DNA of 64,000 nucleotides, from the NCBI GenBank assembly GCA_949286835.1, contig CASEDP010000008.1, forward strand, positions 62,001 through 126,000, written 5' to 3'. The DNA comes from an uncultured Clostridia bacterium. GTDB lineage: Bacteria > Bacillota > Clostridia > Christensenellales > Borkfalkiaceae. This document shows, piece by piece, positions 1 through 8,276 of this stretch (position 1 is its first letter; each line of letters begins with the position of its first letter). Below the pieces are notes generated by a model, which saw only the letters and a list, made by a program, of their open reading frames with translations, searched no databases and was not told the DNA's origin. The position numbers and the translations under genes were made by a program.

Positions 1-58
1 TGACCTAAAAAAAACGCCGGTCGGTCGTCCTGCAAAAACGGCGACTAAGGACGAAAAT

Positions 59-86
59 GCGGCGCGCTTCAACTAAAGCGCGCCGC
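59..86 (-). terminator. Terminator after acpP
   Basis: An 11-bp perfect GC-rich stem (GCGGCGCGCTT with AAGCGCGCCGC) lies just downstream of the acpP stop. On the minus strand it is followed by ATTTTCGTC, a short U-tract. It fits an intrinsic terminator for acpP. Confidence 0.75.
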
Positions 87-107
87 CACAAAAAATATCA
101 GACTAAA

Positions 108-329
108 TTATAAGTTCTTGAGAGTTTCCACAAGATCGCCTACCGTCTTTATGGTTGCAACCTTATCGTCGGGAATGGTCTTGCCCGTCGTATCTTCAAG
201 CTGCATAAGGAGTTCTACGACGTCGAGAGAGTCCGCGCCGAGGTCCTCTACTATTCTGCTCTCCAAGGTGACCTTGGACTGGGGTATGCCGAGCTGTTCG
301 GAAAGTATCTTTGCAATTTCGTCCAACAT
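108..329 (-). CDS. acpP: Acyl carrier protein
   Basis: This 73-residue acidic protein is the acyl carrier of type II fatty acid synthesis in the cytosol. The 4'-phosphopantetheine attachment serine is Ser34 in the motif GADSLDVVEL. Length and the four-helix pattern are those of AcpP. The start ATG is preceded by AGGAGATATTCATT, a good ribosome binding site. The gene has its own promoter at 359-387, which overlaps the 3' end of the upstream tex gene, so it can be expressed independently of the repair operon. An intrinsic terminator follows at 59-86. No fab genes are visible nearby. Confidence 0.97.
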   Translation of the reverse strand: MLDEIAKILSEQLGIPQSKVTLESRIVEDLGADSLDVVELLMQLEDTTGKTIPDDKVATIKTVGDLVETLKNL

Positions 330-358
330 AATGAATATCTCCTATCGGTTATATTTTG

Positions 359-387
359 ATTGTATATCAAACGCCCCGAATTGTCAA
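359..387 (-). promoter_or_regulatory. SigA-type promoter of acpP
   Basis: On the minus strand, TTGACA (382-387) and TACAAT (359-364) are separated by 17 bp, close to the vegetative consensus. The element lies at the very end of tex and reads toward acpP 30 bp downstream. Confidence 0.8.
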
Positions 388-2552
388 GTATTTTTTTGTT
401 TTGCCGTCTTTGAGAGCTGCTTTATGGACAGCCCTATGCGCTGTTTCTTGACGTCGAGGTTGATTATTACCGCCTTGACGCGCTGACCGACTTTGAGTAC
501 GTCAGAGGGGTGTTTTATGTACTTATCCGTAATTTCGGAGATATGCACGAGCCCGTCCTGGTGCACGCCGATATCTATGAATGCGCCGAAGTCGATTACG
601 TTGCGAACCGAACCCTCCACGACCATTCCGACGGACAAATCCTCTATGCTCATTATATCGCGTCTTAGCACGGGCGCGGGAAGGCTGTCCCTTATGTCTC
701 TGCCGGGTTTTACGAGCTCGGTGACTACGTCGGAGAGCGTAGCCTTGTCAAGCCCGGAATATTCCGCCGCCTTTTCCTCTCCGAATGTCTTTACCTTTTG
801 GGGCAGTTCCTTAAGTCCGCCGTTTCTGACGTCCTCGTCGGTGTAGCCGAAGAGCTCAAGAAGTTTTTCCGCCTTGTCATAGCTTTCGGGGTGAACCGCC
901 GTATTGTCGAGTATGTTATCGCCGTCGGTGATGCGCAGGAAGCCGGCGCACTGTTCATACGCCTTTGCGCCGAGCTTGGGCACCTTTAAGAGCTGAGCGC
1001 GCTTTGTGAACTTGCCGTTCTCCTCCCTGTAGGCGACTATGTTCTTGGCTACGCCCGCGTTAAGCCCGGCGACGAATTTTAAAAGATATGCGCTCGCCGT
1101 GTTGAGGTCTACGCCGACGCTGTTTACGCAGTCTTCAAGCACGCCGCCGAGAACGGCGTCCAACCTCTTCTTGTCCATATCGTGCTGATACTGCCCTACG
1201 CCTATCGACTTGGGGTCAATCTTTATTAGCTCGGCTAAGGGGTCCTGAAGCCTTCTCGCAATGGATATCGCCGAACGCTTTGTAAGGTCAAGGTCGGGGA
1301 ACTCCTCCACGGCAAGAGGGCTTGCCGAGTACACGCTGGCGCCCGCCTCGTTGACGACGGCATAGCTGACGGGGCGATCAACCTCCTTTAAAAGTTCGGC
1401 GACGAATATCTCCGTCTCCTTGCCCGCCGTGCCGTTGCCTATCGAGATGACGTCTACGTTGTGCTTTTTTATTAAATCCTTGATTATCCTCTTGCTGCCC
1501 TCTATGTCCTCTCGCGGGGGAACGGGATAGATTACCGACGTATCCAGAACCTTGCCCGTCTCGTCGACGACGGCGACCTTGCAGCCCGTGCGGTAACCGG
1601 GGTCGAGCCCGAGCGTTACCTTGCCCTTTACGGGAGGCTGTAAAAGCAGGGGGCGAAGATTGACTTCAAACATATGTATTGCCTGCTCGCTCGCCCTGTC
1701 GGTGAGTATGGAGCGCACTTCCCTTTCGACAGACGGCTGAATGAGCCTGTCATAGCCGTCGGACGCCGCCTCTCTTATGAGGTCGGCGCAGTCGCCCTTT
1801 GTGGTTATGTATTTTGCAGCGCATACCCTCTTTGCAAGGTCGGCATCGAACGCTATCTTTACCCTGAGGCACTCTTCCTTCTCGCCCCTGTTGATGGCAA
1901 GTATTCTGTGGTCCTTGATTTCGGATACGAGCTCGGCATAGTCGGCATACATATCGTAAGTGCCCTTTTCGTCGCTCTTTACGAGCTTGACCTGCACTTC
2001 GCCGTGGTTTTCCATAAGCGTTCTGAGCTTCTTCCTGAGCTCTGCATTGTCGGAGACAATCTCGGCAATTATGTCCTTAGCTCCGTCGATTGCATCCTTT
2101 ACGCTCGCAACGCCCAACTCTTCGTTTATGTACTTTTCCGCCTCCGCATAGGGGTCGCCCTGCTGCGCGAGTATGAAGTCGGCAAGGGGCTGCAGTCCCT
2201 TTGCGATTGCGACGGACGCCCTCGTCTTTTTCTTCTGCTTGAAGGGACGGTAGACGTCCTCTATCTCCGTCATAGTCTGGCAGGCGTCGATTGCAGCCTG
2301 AAGTTCATCGGTCATCTTGCCCTGTTCGGTTATTGCAGCCGCCACTTCACCCTTGCGCTTTTCAAGGTTCTTGAGGTATTCGTACCTGTCCGAAAAACGC
2401 CTTAAGAGCTGGTCGTCTATGCCGCCCGTCATCTCCTTTCTGTACCTTGCGATAAAGGGAATTGTGTTGCCCTCGTCGAGGAGGTTGACGACGTTCTGAG
2501 CGTGGTCGGGTCTTAACTGAAATTCATCTGTAAGTTGCTTTACGATTTCCAT
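384..2552 (-). CDS. tex: Tex-family RNA-binding transcription accessory protein
   Basis: This 722-residue protein has full Tex length. Tex is a nucleic-acid-binding protein linked to transcription and RNA turnover. The N-terminal Tex_N region (PFIARYRKEMTGG near residues 33-45) is followed by the YqgF/RNase H-like domain (GLDPGYRTGCKVAVVD near residue 317), helix-hairpin-helix segments (LNTASAYLLKFVAGLN near residue 480) and a C-terminal S1 domain (GSVRNVIDFGAFIDIGVHQDG, about residues 645-715). It lies 4 bp downstream of the AlkD-like gene and seems to be the last gene of that operon; acpP follows from its own promoter. Confidence 0.96.
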   Translation of the reverse strand: MEIVKQLTDEFQLRPDHAQNVVNLLDEGNTIPFIARYRKEMTGGIDDQLLRRFSDRYEYLKNLEKRKGEVAAAITEQGKMTDELQAAIDACQTMTEIEDVYRPFKQKKKTRASVAIAKGLQPLADFILAQQGDPYAEAEKYINEELGVASVKDAIDGAKDIIAEIVSDNAELRKKLRTLMENHGEVQVKLVKSDEKGTYDMYADYAELVSEIKDHRILAINRGEKEECLRVKIAFDADLAKRVCAAKYITTKGDCADLIREAASDGYDRLIQPSVEREVRSILTDRASEQAIHMFEVNLRPLLLQPPVKGKVTLGLDPGYRTGCKVAVVDETGKVLDTSVIYPVPPREDIEGSKRIIKDLIKKHNVDVISIGNGTAGKETEIFVAELLKEVDRPVSYAVVNEAGASVYSASPLAVEEFPDLDLTKRSAISIARRLQDPLAELIKIDPKSIGVGQYQHDMDKKRLDAVLGGVLEDCVNSVGVDLNTASAYLLKFVAGLNAGVAKNIVAYREENGKFTKRAQLLKVPKLGAKAYEQCAGFLRITDGDNILDNTAVHPESYDKAEKLLELFGYTDEDVRNGGLKELPQKVKTFGEEKAAEYSGLDKATLSDVVTELVKPGRDIRDSLPAPVLRRDIMSIEDLSVGMVVEGSVRNVIDFGAFIDIGVHQDGLVHISEITDKYIKHPSDVLKVGQRVKAVIINLDVKKQRIGLSIKQLSKTAKQKNT

Positions 2553-2556
2553 ATCC

Positions 2557-3228
2557 TTATCTCTTTAAACTCTTTAAATAGTTTTTTTGGTCGATGTCAA
2601 GGCGGAAACTCTCCGCCGATTTTTGTATTGCCTTGTTGTGCGTCGCCGCGTCGAGAGTGCCCTTTTTTAAAAATTCAACTCCCCTTTCGTAGTGCTTTAC
2701 TATGACCTCGCATAAAAGCCACGCCGCCGCCATATGCACGTAATACTCCGAACGGTCAACACGCTCCAAACAGTCGAATATGTAGCCGAGATATTGCTCC
2801 TCGACATAGAAAGATAATAGCGTTGTCAGGGCATATCGCCTGTAAAACTCCCTGCCGTCCGTAAGAAAACTTTCTATGTACGGCTTAAACTCCTCCCTGT
2901 GCCTTTTTATGCACTTTGCCGAAAAGCAGTCGCACAGCGCCCAGTTGTCGATTAAGGGCAGACACCTCGGAAGATATTTCAGAAAATCTTCGTACCTGAG
3001 CCTTGCCGCCGCGGAGAGCTTTAAAAACCTGTACTCGTAGCGGTCGTCGCTCATTTCAAACAGCTCCTCTATGCGGGGGAAATATTCCCCTGCGAGCTTG
3101 CGGAGCTGCGGAACGCGCACGCCGATGACATAGCCGCCGCCGCTTTTTATCAGCTTTGAGTTAAACGCGGCGTATTTTTCGTCTTTTAGCTCTTCAAGCC
3201 TTGCCGAAAGCTCTTCGTAGAGCGTCAT
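2557..3228 (-). CDS. AlkD-like DNA alkylation repair protein
   Basis: This 223-residue protein of the HEAT-repeat DNA glycosylase family (AlkC/AlkD type) removes alkylated bases by grasping the duplex without base flipping. Family features include VRVPQLRKLAG near residue 39, the IDNWALCDCFSAK segment near residue 92 and FYRRYALTTLLSFY near residue 127. The start ATG lies 35 bp inside the 3' end of the upstream glycosylase gene, so the two are probably translationally coupled. Two base-excision enzymes sitting side by side suggests a small repair module. The exact substrate cannot be read from the sequence. Confidence 0.88.
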   Translation of the reverse strand: MTLYEELSARLEELKDEKYAAFNSKLIKSGGGYVIGVRVPQLRKLAGEYFPRIEELFEMSDDRYEYRFLKLSAAARLRYEDFLKYLPRCLPLIDNWALCDCFSAKCIKRHREEFKPYIESFLTDGREFYRRYALTTLLSFYVEEQYLGYIFDCLERVDRSEYYVHMAAAWLLCEVIVKHYERGVEFLKKGTLDAATHNKAIQKSAESFRLDIDQKNYLKSLKR

Positions 3229-3679
3229 ACCATATCTCGTCCTTTGGCTTTGTGTTTGCGGGGCTTGTCGAGGGAAGCTTTATGTAGGGCAGGTCTATGT
3301 CGCCATAGTGCCTTTCGTAGAGCTCCGCCGCCTTGCCGCCGTTTAAAAGTATAACCTCTATCGGGCAATTTTGCAAGACTTCTTTGAGATTTACTACCTT
3401 AAAATTTTTTATCGCCGCATCCGAAGAGCCCTTTATCGTGCAACTTTCGACCATATCCCACAGCGCAATGCCGTGATTTGAAAGAAAATTCTTCTTGGCT
3501 TCGACGGTCAGCAGTATATCCTCGCCGAAAAAGGACGAGAGTATGCGCCAGAAGGAATTGCGCGGGTTGCCGTAATAGAAATTTACCTCCCTGCTCATTA
3601 CAGAGGGGAAGCTACCCAGAATGAGCAAGCGGCTGTCGCGCCCGAAAAAGGGAGCAAAGCCCGTCGCCTCTCCGTTCAC
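3194..3679 (-). CDS. Hypoxanthine/uracil-DNA glycosylase (UDG superfamily, HDG type)
   Basis: This 161-residue protein carries the hallmarks of the UDG-superfamily hypoxanthine-DNA glycosylase group: LGSFPSVMSREVNFYYGNP with NSFWRIL (residues about 22-46) and LPSTSPAN (about residues 135-142). Such enzymes excise deaminated bases, mainly hypoxanthine, to start base excision repair. The ATG overlaps the TGA of the M16 protease gene (ATGA), and its 3' end overlaps the AlkD-like gene by 35 bp, so all three are likely one mRNA. Assignment to this group rests on motif memory; uracil as a substrate cannot be excluded. Confidence 0.85.
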   Translation of the reverse strand: MNGEATGFAPFFGRDSRLLILGSFPSVMSREVNFYYGNPRNSFWRILSSFFGEDILLTVEAKKNFLSNHGIALWDMVESCTIKGSSDAAIKNFKVVNLKEVLQNCPIEVILLNGGKAAELYERHYGDIDLPYIKLPSTSPANTKPKDEIWYDALRRAFGKA

Positions 3680-4911
3680 GAAATGGGCTTGTCCACGTTG
3701 CCGACGACCGCCGTAGCCTTATAGGTGGCGTCGAAGTTGTACTCTATCGCCTCTAAAACGTCGGCGAACGTGACGGCAGTTATGTCTGAAATGCGCTTTT
3801 CAAAGTCGTAGATGTTGCCCGTATAGATGAGCTCCTTGCCGTAGAGGAGCATCTGCGAGCTGGTGCTCTCCTGCGCGAATACCGACGAGGAGAGAAGCTG
3901 TTCCTTGCCGCGGAGGAACTCCTCCTCGGTGAGCGTCTTTTTCTTCATATCCTCTATGCAGCCGTATATGGCGTCTACCGAACGCATATAGTCGGCGGCA
4001 TTTACGCCGGCATAGATGACGAGCGAGCCGGACTTTTCAAACATAGACATATAGGAATATACCGTATATGCAAGCCCCAGCTCCTCCCTCACCGTCTTGA
4101 ACAGACGGGAGGACATACTGCCGCCGAACACTGCGTTCATAATGCTCGTCGCGTCGGAAAGTCTTTCGTACCTCTTCATAGAGGGGTATGCAATGGCGAT
4201 GTGTATCTGCTCTATGTCCTTCTTCCTGAAAAGATTTCCCGACTTGAGGCTTACCCTGAGCTCCGCTCCCCTTTTTGAAGTCTTGGGCAGATGCCCGAAG
4301 TACTCCTCCGCCAGCTTTTCGGCGAGTTCCACAGAGATGTTGCCCGCCATTGAAATTACTATGTTGTCGGCGGTATACCTGTCCTTCATATAGGCGTCCA
4401 CGTCCGACTTTTTGAAGCCCCTGACGTTTTCTTTTGTGCCGAGAATGTTCCTGCCGTAGTTCTCCTCGCCGAAAAACGCGCGGGAGAGAAGGTCGAGGCA
4501 GAGGTCGTCGGGCGTGTCCTCGTTCATACTTATTTCCTCGACGATGACGCCCTTTTCCCTTACCATCTCCTCTTCGGGGAATACGCTGTTCAAAAAGAGG
4601 TCGGAGAGGATTTCGAATGCCTCTGCCGCGTGGTTGGAGGTAGACTTGGCATAGTAACAGGTCATATCCTTGCCCGTAAAGGCATTGACCTGCGCGCCTA
4701 TTGCGTCCATACTGTCTGAAATCTGGAATGCGGTGCGCTTTTTCGTGCCCTTGAACATCATATGCTCTATGAAGTGCGAAATGCCGTCCTGTTCCTTGCT
4801 CTCGTACGAGGCGCCGGTGCCGACGATTATTCCCATCGTGACGGAGAGAAGCCCCGTCATCTGCTTTACAATAAGTCTTACTCCGTTATCAAGCTGTTTG
4901 AAATGAACCAT
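3676..4911 (-). CDS. M16-family zinc protease (MlpA/YmxG-like)
   Basis: This 411-residue single-chain M16B metallopeptidase resembles the mitochondrial processing peptidase beta subunit. The inverted zinc motif HxxEH is seen in ISHFIEHMMFKGT (about residues 44-56), and the downstream zinc-ligand glutamate lies in the VEEISMNEDTPDD region. A degenerate second M16 lobe makes up the C-terminal half. The gene follows a NodB-fold gene, the same order as ylxY-mlpA in B. subtilis, so it is probably the MlpA counterpart. Start and stop codons overlap those of both neighbours. In B. subtilis the homologue is not essential. Confidence 0.92.
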   Translation of the reverse strand: MVHFKQLDNGVRLIVKQMTGLLSVTMGIIVGTGASYESKEQDGISHFIEHMMFKGTKKRTAFQISDSMDAIGAQVNAFTGKDMTCYYAKSTSNHAAEAFEILSDLFLNSVFPEEEMVREKGVIVEEISMNEDTPDDLCLDLLSRAFFGEENYGRNILGTKENVRGFKKSDVDAYMKDRYTADNIVISMAGNISVELAEKLAEEYFGHLPKTSKRGAELRVSLKSGNLFRKKDIEQIHIAIAYPSMKRYERLSDATSIMNAVFGGSMSSRLFKTVREELGLAYTVYSYMSMFEKSGSLVIYAGVNAADYMRSVDAIYGCIEDMKKKTLTEEEFLRGKEQLLSSSVFAQESTSSQMLLYGKELIYTGNIYDFEKRISDITAVTFADVLEAIEYNFDATYKATAVVGNVDKPIS

Positions 4912-5612
4912 TATTCTCCTAAATTGTAAGATACCGTTACCGCAACATAGCCGTTTTGTCTTACGCAGTTTAATATTTGAGGAAGAGCCTTTACCGTGAC
5001 ATCCTCGGGATGCATCAGTATGAACTCCCCGTTTCCGAGATTTTTCGTCGCTCTTTCGGTTATGAGCGACACGTCGCCGTCACGCCAGTCTATGGTGTCG
5101 CGGCTCCACATTATAGTCTTAAGCCCGAGCGAAGCGCTTGCTGACAGTGTCGCGTCGGAAAATGCTCCCGACGGGGGCGCGAACAGCGCGCACTCGGTGC
5201 CGAGCACAGCCTCTATGAGCTTTACGCTCGTCGAGATTTCCTCTACGTTCTGGGCATAGTTCAACTTGTCGTGGTCGCGGTGAAAATAGCCGTGAGAACC
5301 CACCTCGTGCCCGCGGGAGGCAATCTCCCTTAAGCAGTCGACGTTGTCGTCCGCCCAGGAGCCGCCGACAAAGAAAGTCGCCTTTGCGCCGTATTCGTCG
5401 AGGATATCGAGAATTTCAAGGACGTTCCCCGTATTCTCGTAGACGTTGAACATAAGGCTTACGCCCTTTGGGTTTTCTGCGCGGTAGAAGAGATTTTCCC
5501 TGTCGGAAGAAACCGTCTCTGCACCTCCGCCCGCAAAGCCGACGATTACCGTCGCGGTTATGACAAGACAGAGTGCGATGTTTACTATAACAGAAATGAG
5601 TTTATTTTTCAA
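4911..5612 (-). CDS. NodB-fold polysaccharide deacetylase-like protein (YlxY-like), divergent motif 1
   Basis: This 233-residue protein has an N-terminal membrane anchor or signal segment (LISVIVNIALCLVITATVI, residues 4-22) followed by a NodB homology domain. The metal-ligand histidine motif is recognisable in GSHGYFHRDH (about residues 104-113), and a MWSRDTIDW segment is present. The usual catalytic TFDDG of motif 1 is replaced by LMFNVYENTG, so the canonical acid/base aspartate is absent. I recall clostridial relatives with an NVYWG-type motif, so this may be a known non-canonical subfamily rather than a damaged gene. Location next to an M16 protease matches ylxY in B. subtilis. Confidence 0.82.
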   Translation of the reverse strand: MKNKLISVIVNIALCLVITATVIVGFAGGGAETVSSDRENLFYRAENPKGVSLMFNVYENTGNVLEILDILDEYGAKATFFVGGSWADDNVDCLREIASRGHEVGSHGYFHRDHDKLNYAQNVEEISTSVKLIEAVLGTECALFAPPSGAFSDATLSASASLGLKTIMWSRDTIDWRDGDVSLITERATKNLGNGEFILMHPEDVTVKALPQILNCVRQNGYVAVTVSYNLGE

Positions 5613-5816
5613 TAGTTTGCCCCTAAATTGAATAGTTATTTATATTCTATTTACGAGCTCTGACTATTTTTCCTGAAAAATAATTTTTTTGCGGCGGTCG
5701 GCGGCGCATTTTTGACATATCCTGCGACTTTATGCGCAAGACCCTGATTTGCCGCATTGTCCGCAGGCTGACGACTGCCGTCTTTTCGGGGACGCCTGAG
5801 GCAAAGCATACTTTTT

Positions 5817-8195
5817 CTATTTAAGGGTGACTATGGTTACGCCTATTTCGCCCTCTCCGTACCTGCCCGCGCGGAACTCCCTGACGTGGCGCATACGCTT
5901 AAGGCGCTCCGCAATGGCGTTTCGCAGCCTTCCCGTACCCGCACCGTGAATGATCTTTACCTCCTCGAGGTTGTCCATAACCGCCTTATCGAGGAAGTTT
6001 TCAACCTCCATAAGCGCCTCTTCGACGTTCAGACCTATTACGTTTATCTCGCGCTGGGGCTGGGAGGGGGCAAACTTTCTTACCACCTTGACCCTCTCCT
6101 TCGGCGCGTCCTTTTTCTTTTTGGGATTTTCGGGCACGATCTGAAGGTTCTTTATGCCCGTGCGCATCCTTATGCTGCCCATAGCGATTTCCGCCTCCCC
6201 CTTTCTGGGGTTGACGGAGATGACCTCGCCCTGGCTGTCGGCAGATTTTACATATACCCTCTGACCAACCTTCAGATTTTCGGCAGTGGCGTCGATGAAG
6301 TTGACTATCGACGTCACGCCGCCATCCTCGTCGTCGTACGCCTCGTCGCCTATTCTGTTCCTCAACGTGCGCGCCTTTATGAGGTCGCCTTCGCTTATCT
6401 CGCTCTGTCTGAATATGCCCTCCAGCTCGTCTAAAAGCTCTTCGGCGCGGCGGGTGCGCTCATTGATTATGCGCCTGCTCTCCGCCCTGGCGGAAATGCC
6501 CAGCTTTTCGCGTTCCTTGTTAAGCCTGTCGACGAGTGCGTTCGCCTCGGCAAGCTTTTTGTCGAGTTCGAGCTTTTCACGCTCCGTCTCCTCGAGTATC
6601 TTCTGCGACTGAACGCGGTTTTCCTCTGCCTTTCTTATGATGTTTTCATAGTTTCTGCCGCCCTCCGAGAGGTAGCTTTCCGCCTTGTCGAGTATGGCGG
6701 CATCCATTCCCAGCCTGCGGGAGATGGCGAGCGCATTGCTCGCGCCGGGCGCGCCTATCTTTATGCTGTAGAGCGGCTTGAGCGTGGCGCGATCGAACTC
6801 CATTGCGGCGTTCTCTATGCCCTTTTCGGAATAGGCGAACTCCTTGAGCGCGGTGAAGTGGGTGGTTATTATGCCCTTGCTGCCCGCGGCGAGCAGATGT
6901 TCGCAAATCGCCCTTGCAAGAGCCTGACCCTCATCGGGGTTGGTGCCGCCGCCCAGCTCGTCTATGAGCACGAGGCTGCCGTCGTCGGCGCTGTCGCATA
7001 TGGAGATGACGTTTGTTATGTGGCTGGAGAAGGTTGAAAGGCTCTCCTCTATGCTCTGGCTGTCGCCGACGTCGCAGAACACCTCTTTAAAGACGCAGAC
7101 CGTGCTGCCCTCCGACGCGGGAATGAATATGCCGCACTGCGCCATAAGGCAGAAGAGCCCTACCATCTTGAGCGTTACGGTTTTTCCGCCCGTGTTGGCG
7201 CCCGAAAGGAGCAGGAAATTATAGTCCTTGCCCAGCTCTACGGAGACGGGCACGACCTTGTCCTTGTCTATGAGCGGATGCCTGCCCTTTACTATGTCTA
7301 TATAACCCCTGCCGTTGACCCTGGGGCATACCGCCTTTTTAGTATAGGAATATTCCGCGCGCGCATAGCAGCAATCTATCTCGGAGAGATTGACCGCGTC
7401 CTCCGTAAGGCGGTCGCAGAGAGCGCCCACACGCGAAGAAAACGCCTTTAAAATGCGCTCCGTTTCCTCCTTTTCGTCTATGCGGAGGGCGATGAGCTCG
7501 TTGTTTAAGTTGAGCACGTATTCGGGCTCTATGAAAAAGGTTGCGCCCGTCTGCGAGCGATCGTGGACGAAGCCCTTGACCTTGCCCTTGTATTCCGCCT
7601 TGACGGGCACGACATAGCGGTCGTTCCTTATGGTAACTATGCCGCTCTGCAAAAATTCCGCATCCTTGCCGGAGGCGTATTCGGACAGCGTGCTCCTGAT
7701 CCTCTCGTTGAGCGACCTGATCTTCGAGCGTATCGAAAAGAGCGCGTCGCTGGCATAGTCGCTCATCTCCTCCGCCGAAATTATTGCGGCTGCAATCTCC
7801 TCCTCCAGGCGGGCGTCGAAATAGAGGTTGCGGGCGACGGACTTTAAGTAGGTTATGCCCTCGTCCTCTATCGCCGAGATGCCTTCGTACGCCGCGCGTG
7901 CAGAGCGCAAAAGGCAATTTACGTCGAGGAGTTCGCCCATAGACAGCGTAGAGCCCTTTGACGCCCTGACGACGAGGTCGTCGACTTCGGGGAAGTATTC
8001 GACCTTGCCGACGCCGTAGCGGTAGAGAAGCTTGTCTGCCTCGGCGCAAGCCGAAAGGCGCGCGCGCACCTCCGCGAGGTCCGTCGAGGGCTCAAGCGCC
8101 GCCATTGCGCGCCTGCTTCTTTCTAAAGTACAGTACTCCGCGCAGGCGGCAAGTATCTTATTGAGTTCAAGTTTTTCAAGGCTCTTTGCATTCAT
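5817..8195 (-). CDS. mutS2: MutS2 ATPase with Smr nuclease domain
   Basis: This 792-residue protein lacks the MutS mismatch-binding domain and carries the MutS2 core. The Walker A motif SGANTGGKTVTLK sits near residue 333, Walker B as VLIDELGGGTNPDEG near residue 410, then a long coiled coil (about 515-610) and a KOW-like part. The C-terminal Smr domain spans about residues 715-792, with the HGAGTGRLR motif. MutS2 proteins suppress recombination and, in B. subtilis, split collided ribosomes. It is not in an obvious operon: about 200 bp separate it from the next gene on its strand. Confidence 0.96.
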   Translation of the reverse strand: MNAKSLEKLELNKILAACAEYCTLERSRRAMAALEPSTDLAEVRARLSACAEADKLLYRYGVGKVEYFPEVDDLVVRASKGSTLSMGELLDVNCLLRSARAAYEGISAIEDEGITYLKSVARNLYFDARLEEEIAAAIISAEEMSDYASDALFSIRSKIRSLNERIRSTLSEYASGKDAEFLQSGIVTIRNDRYVVPVKAEYKGKVKGFVHDRSQTGATFFIEPEYVLNLNNELIALRIDEKEETERILKAFSSRVGALCDRLTEDAVNLSEIDCCYARAEYSYTKKAVCPRVNGRGYIDIVKGRHPLIDKDKVVPVSVELGKDYNFLLLSGANTGGKTVTLKMVGLFCLMAQCGIFIPASEGSTVCVFKEVFCDVGDSQSIEESLSTFSSHITNVISICDSADDGSLVLIDELGGGTNPDEGQALARAICEHLLAAGSKGIITTHFTALKEFAYSEKGIENAAMEFDRATLKPLYSIKIGAPGASNALAISRRLGMDAAILDKAESYLSEGGRNYENIIRKAEENRVQSQKILEETEREKLELDKKLAEANALVDRLNKEREKLGISARAESRRIINERTRRAEELLDELEGIFRQSEISEGDLIKARTLRNRIGDEAYDDEDGGVTSIVNFIDATAENLKVGQRVYVKSADSQGEVISVNPRKGEAEIAMGSIRMRTGIKNLQIVPENPKKKKDAPKERVKVVRKFAPSQPQREINVIGLNVEEALMEVENFLDKAVMDNLEEVKIIHGAGTGRLRNAIAERLKRMRHVREFRAGRYGEGEIGVTIVTLK

Positions 8196-8276
8196 AGTCG
8201 TTAATTTGCCGTGGCGTTATGCCGATTTTTGTACTGCAGGGGCAATATCCGACAGACGGAAGGGAAATGCGCGCCG

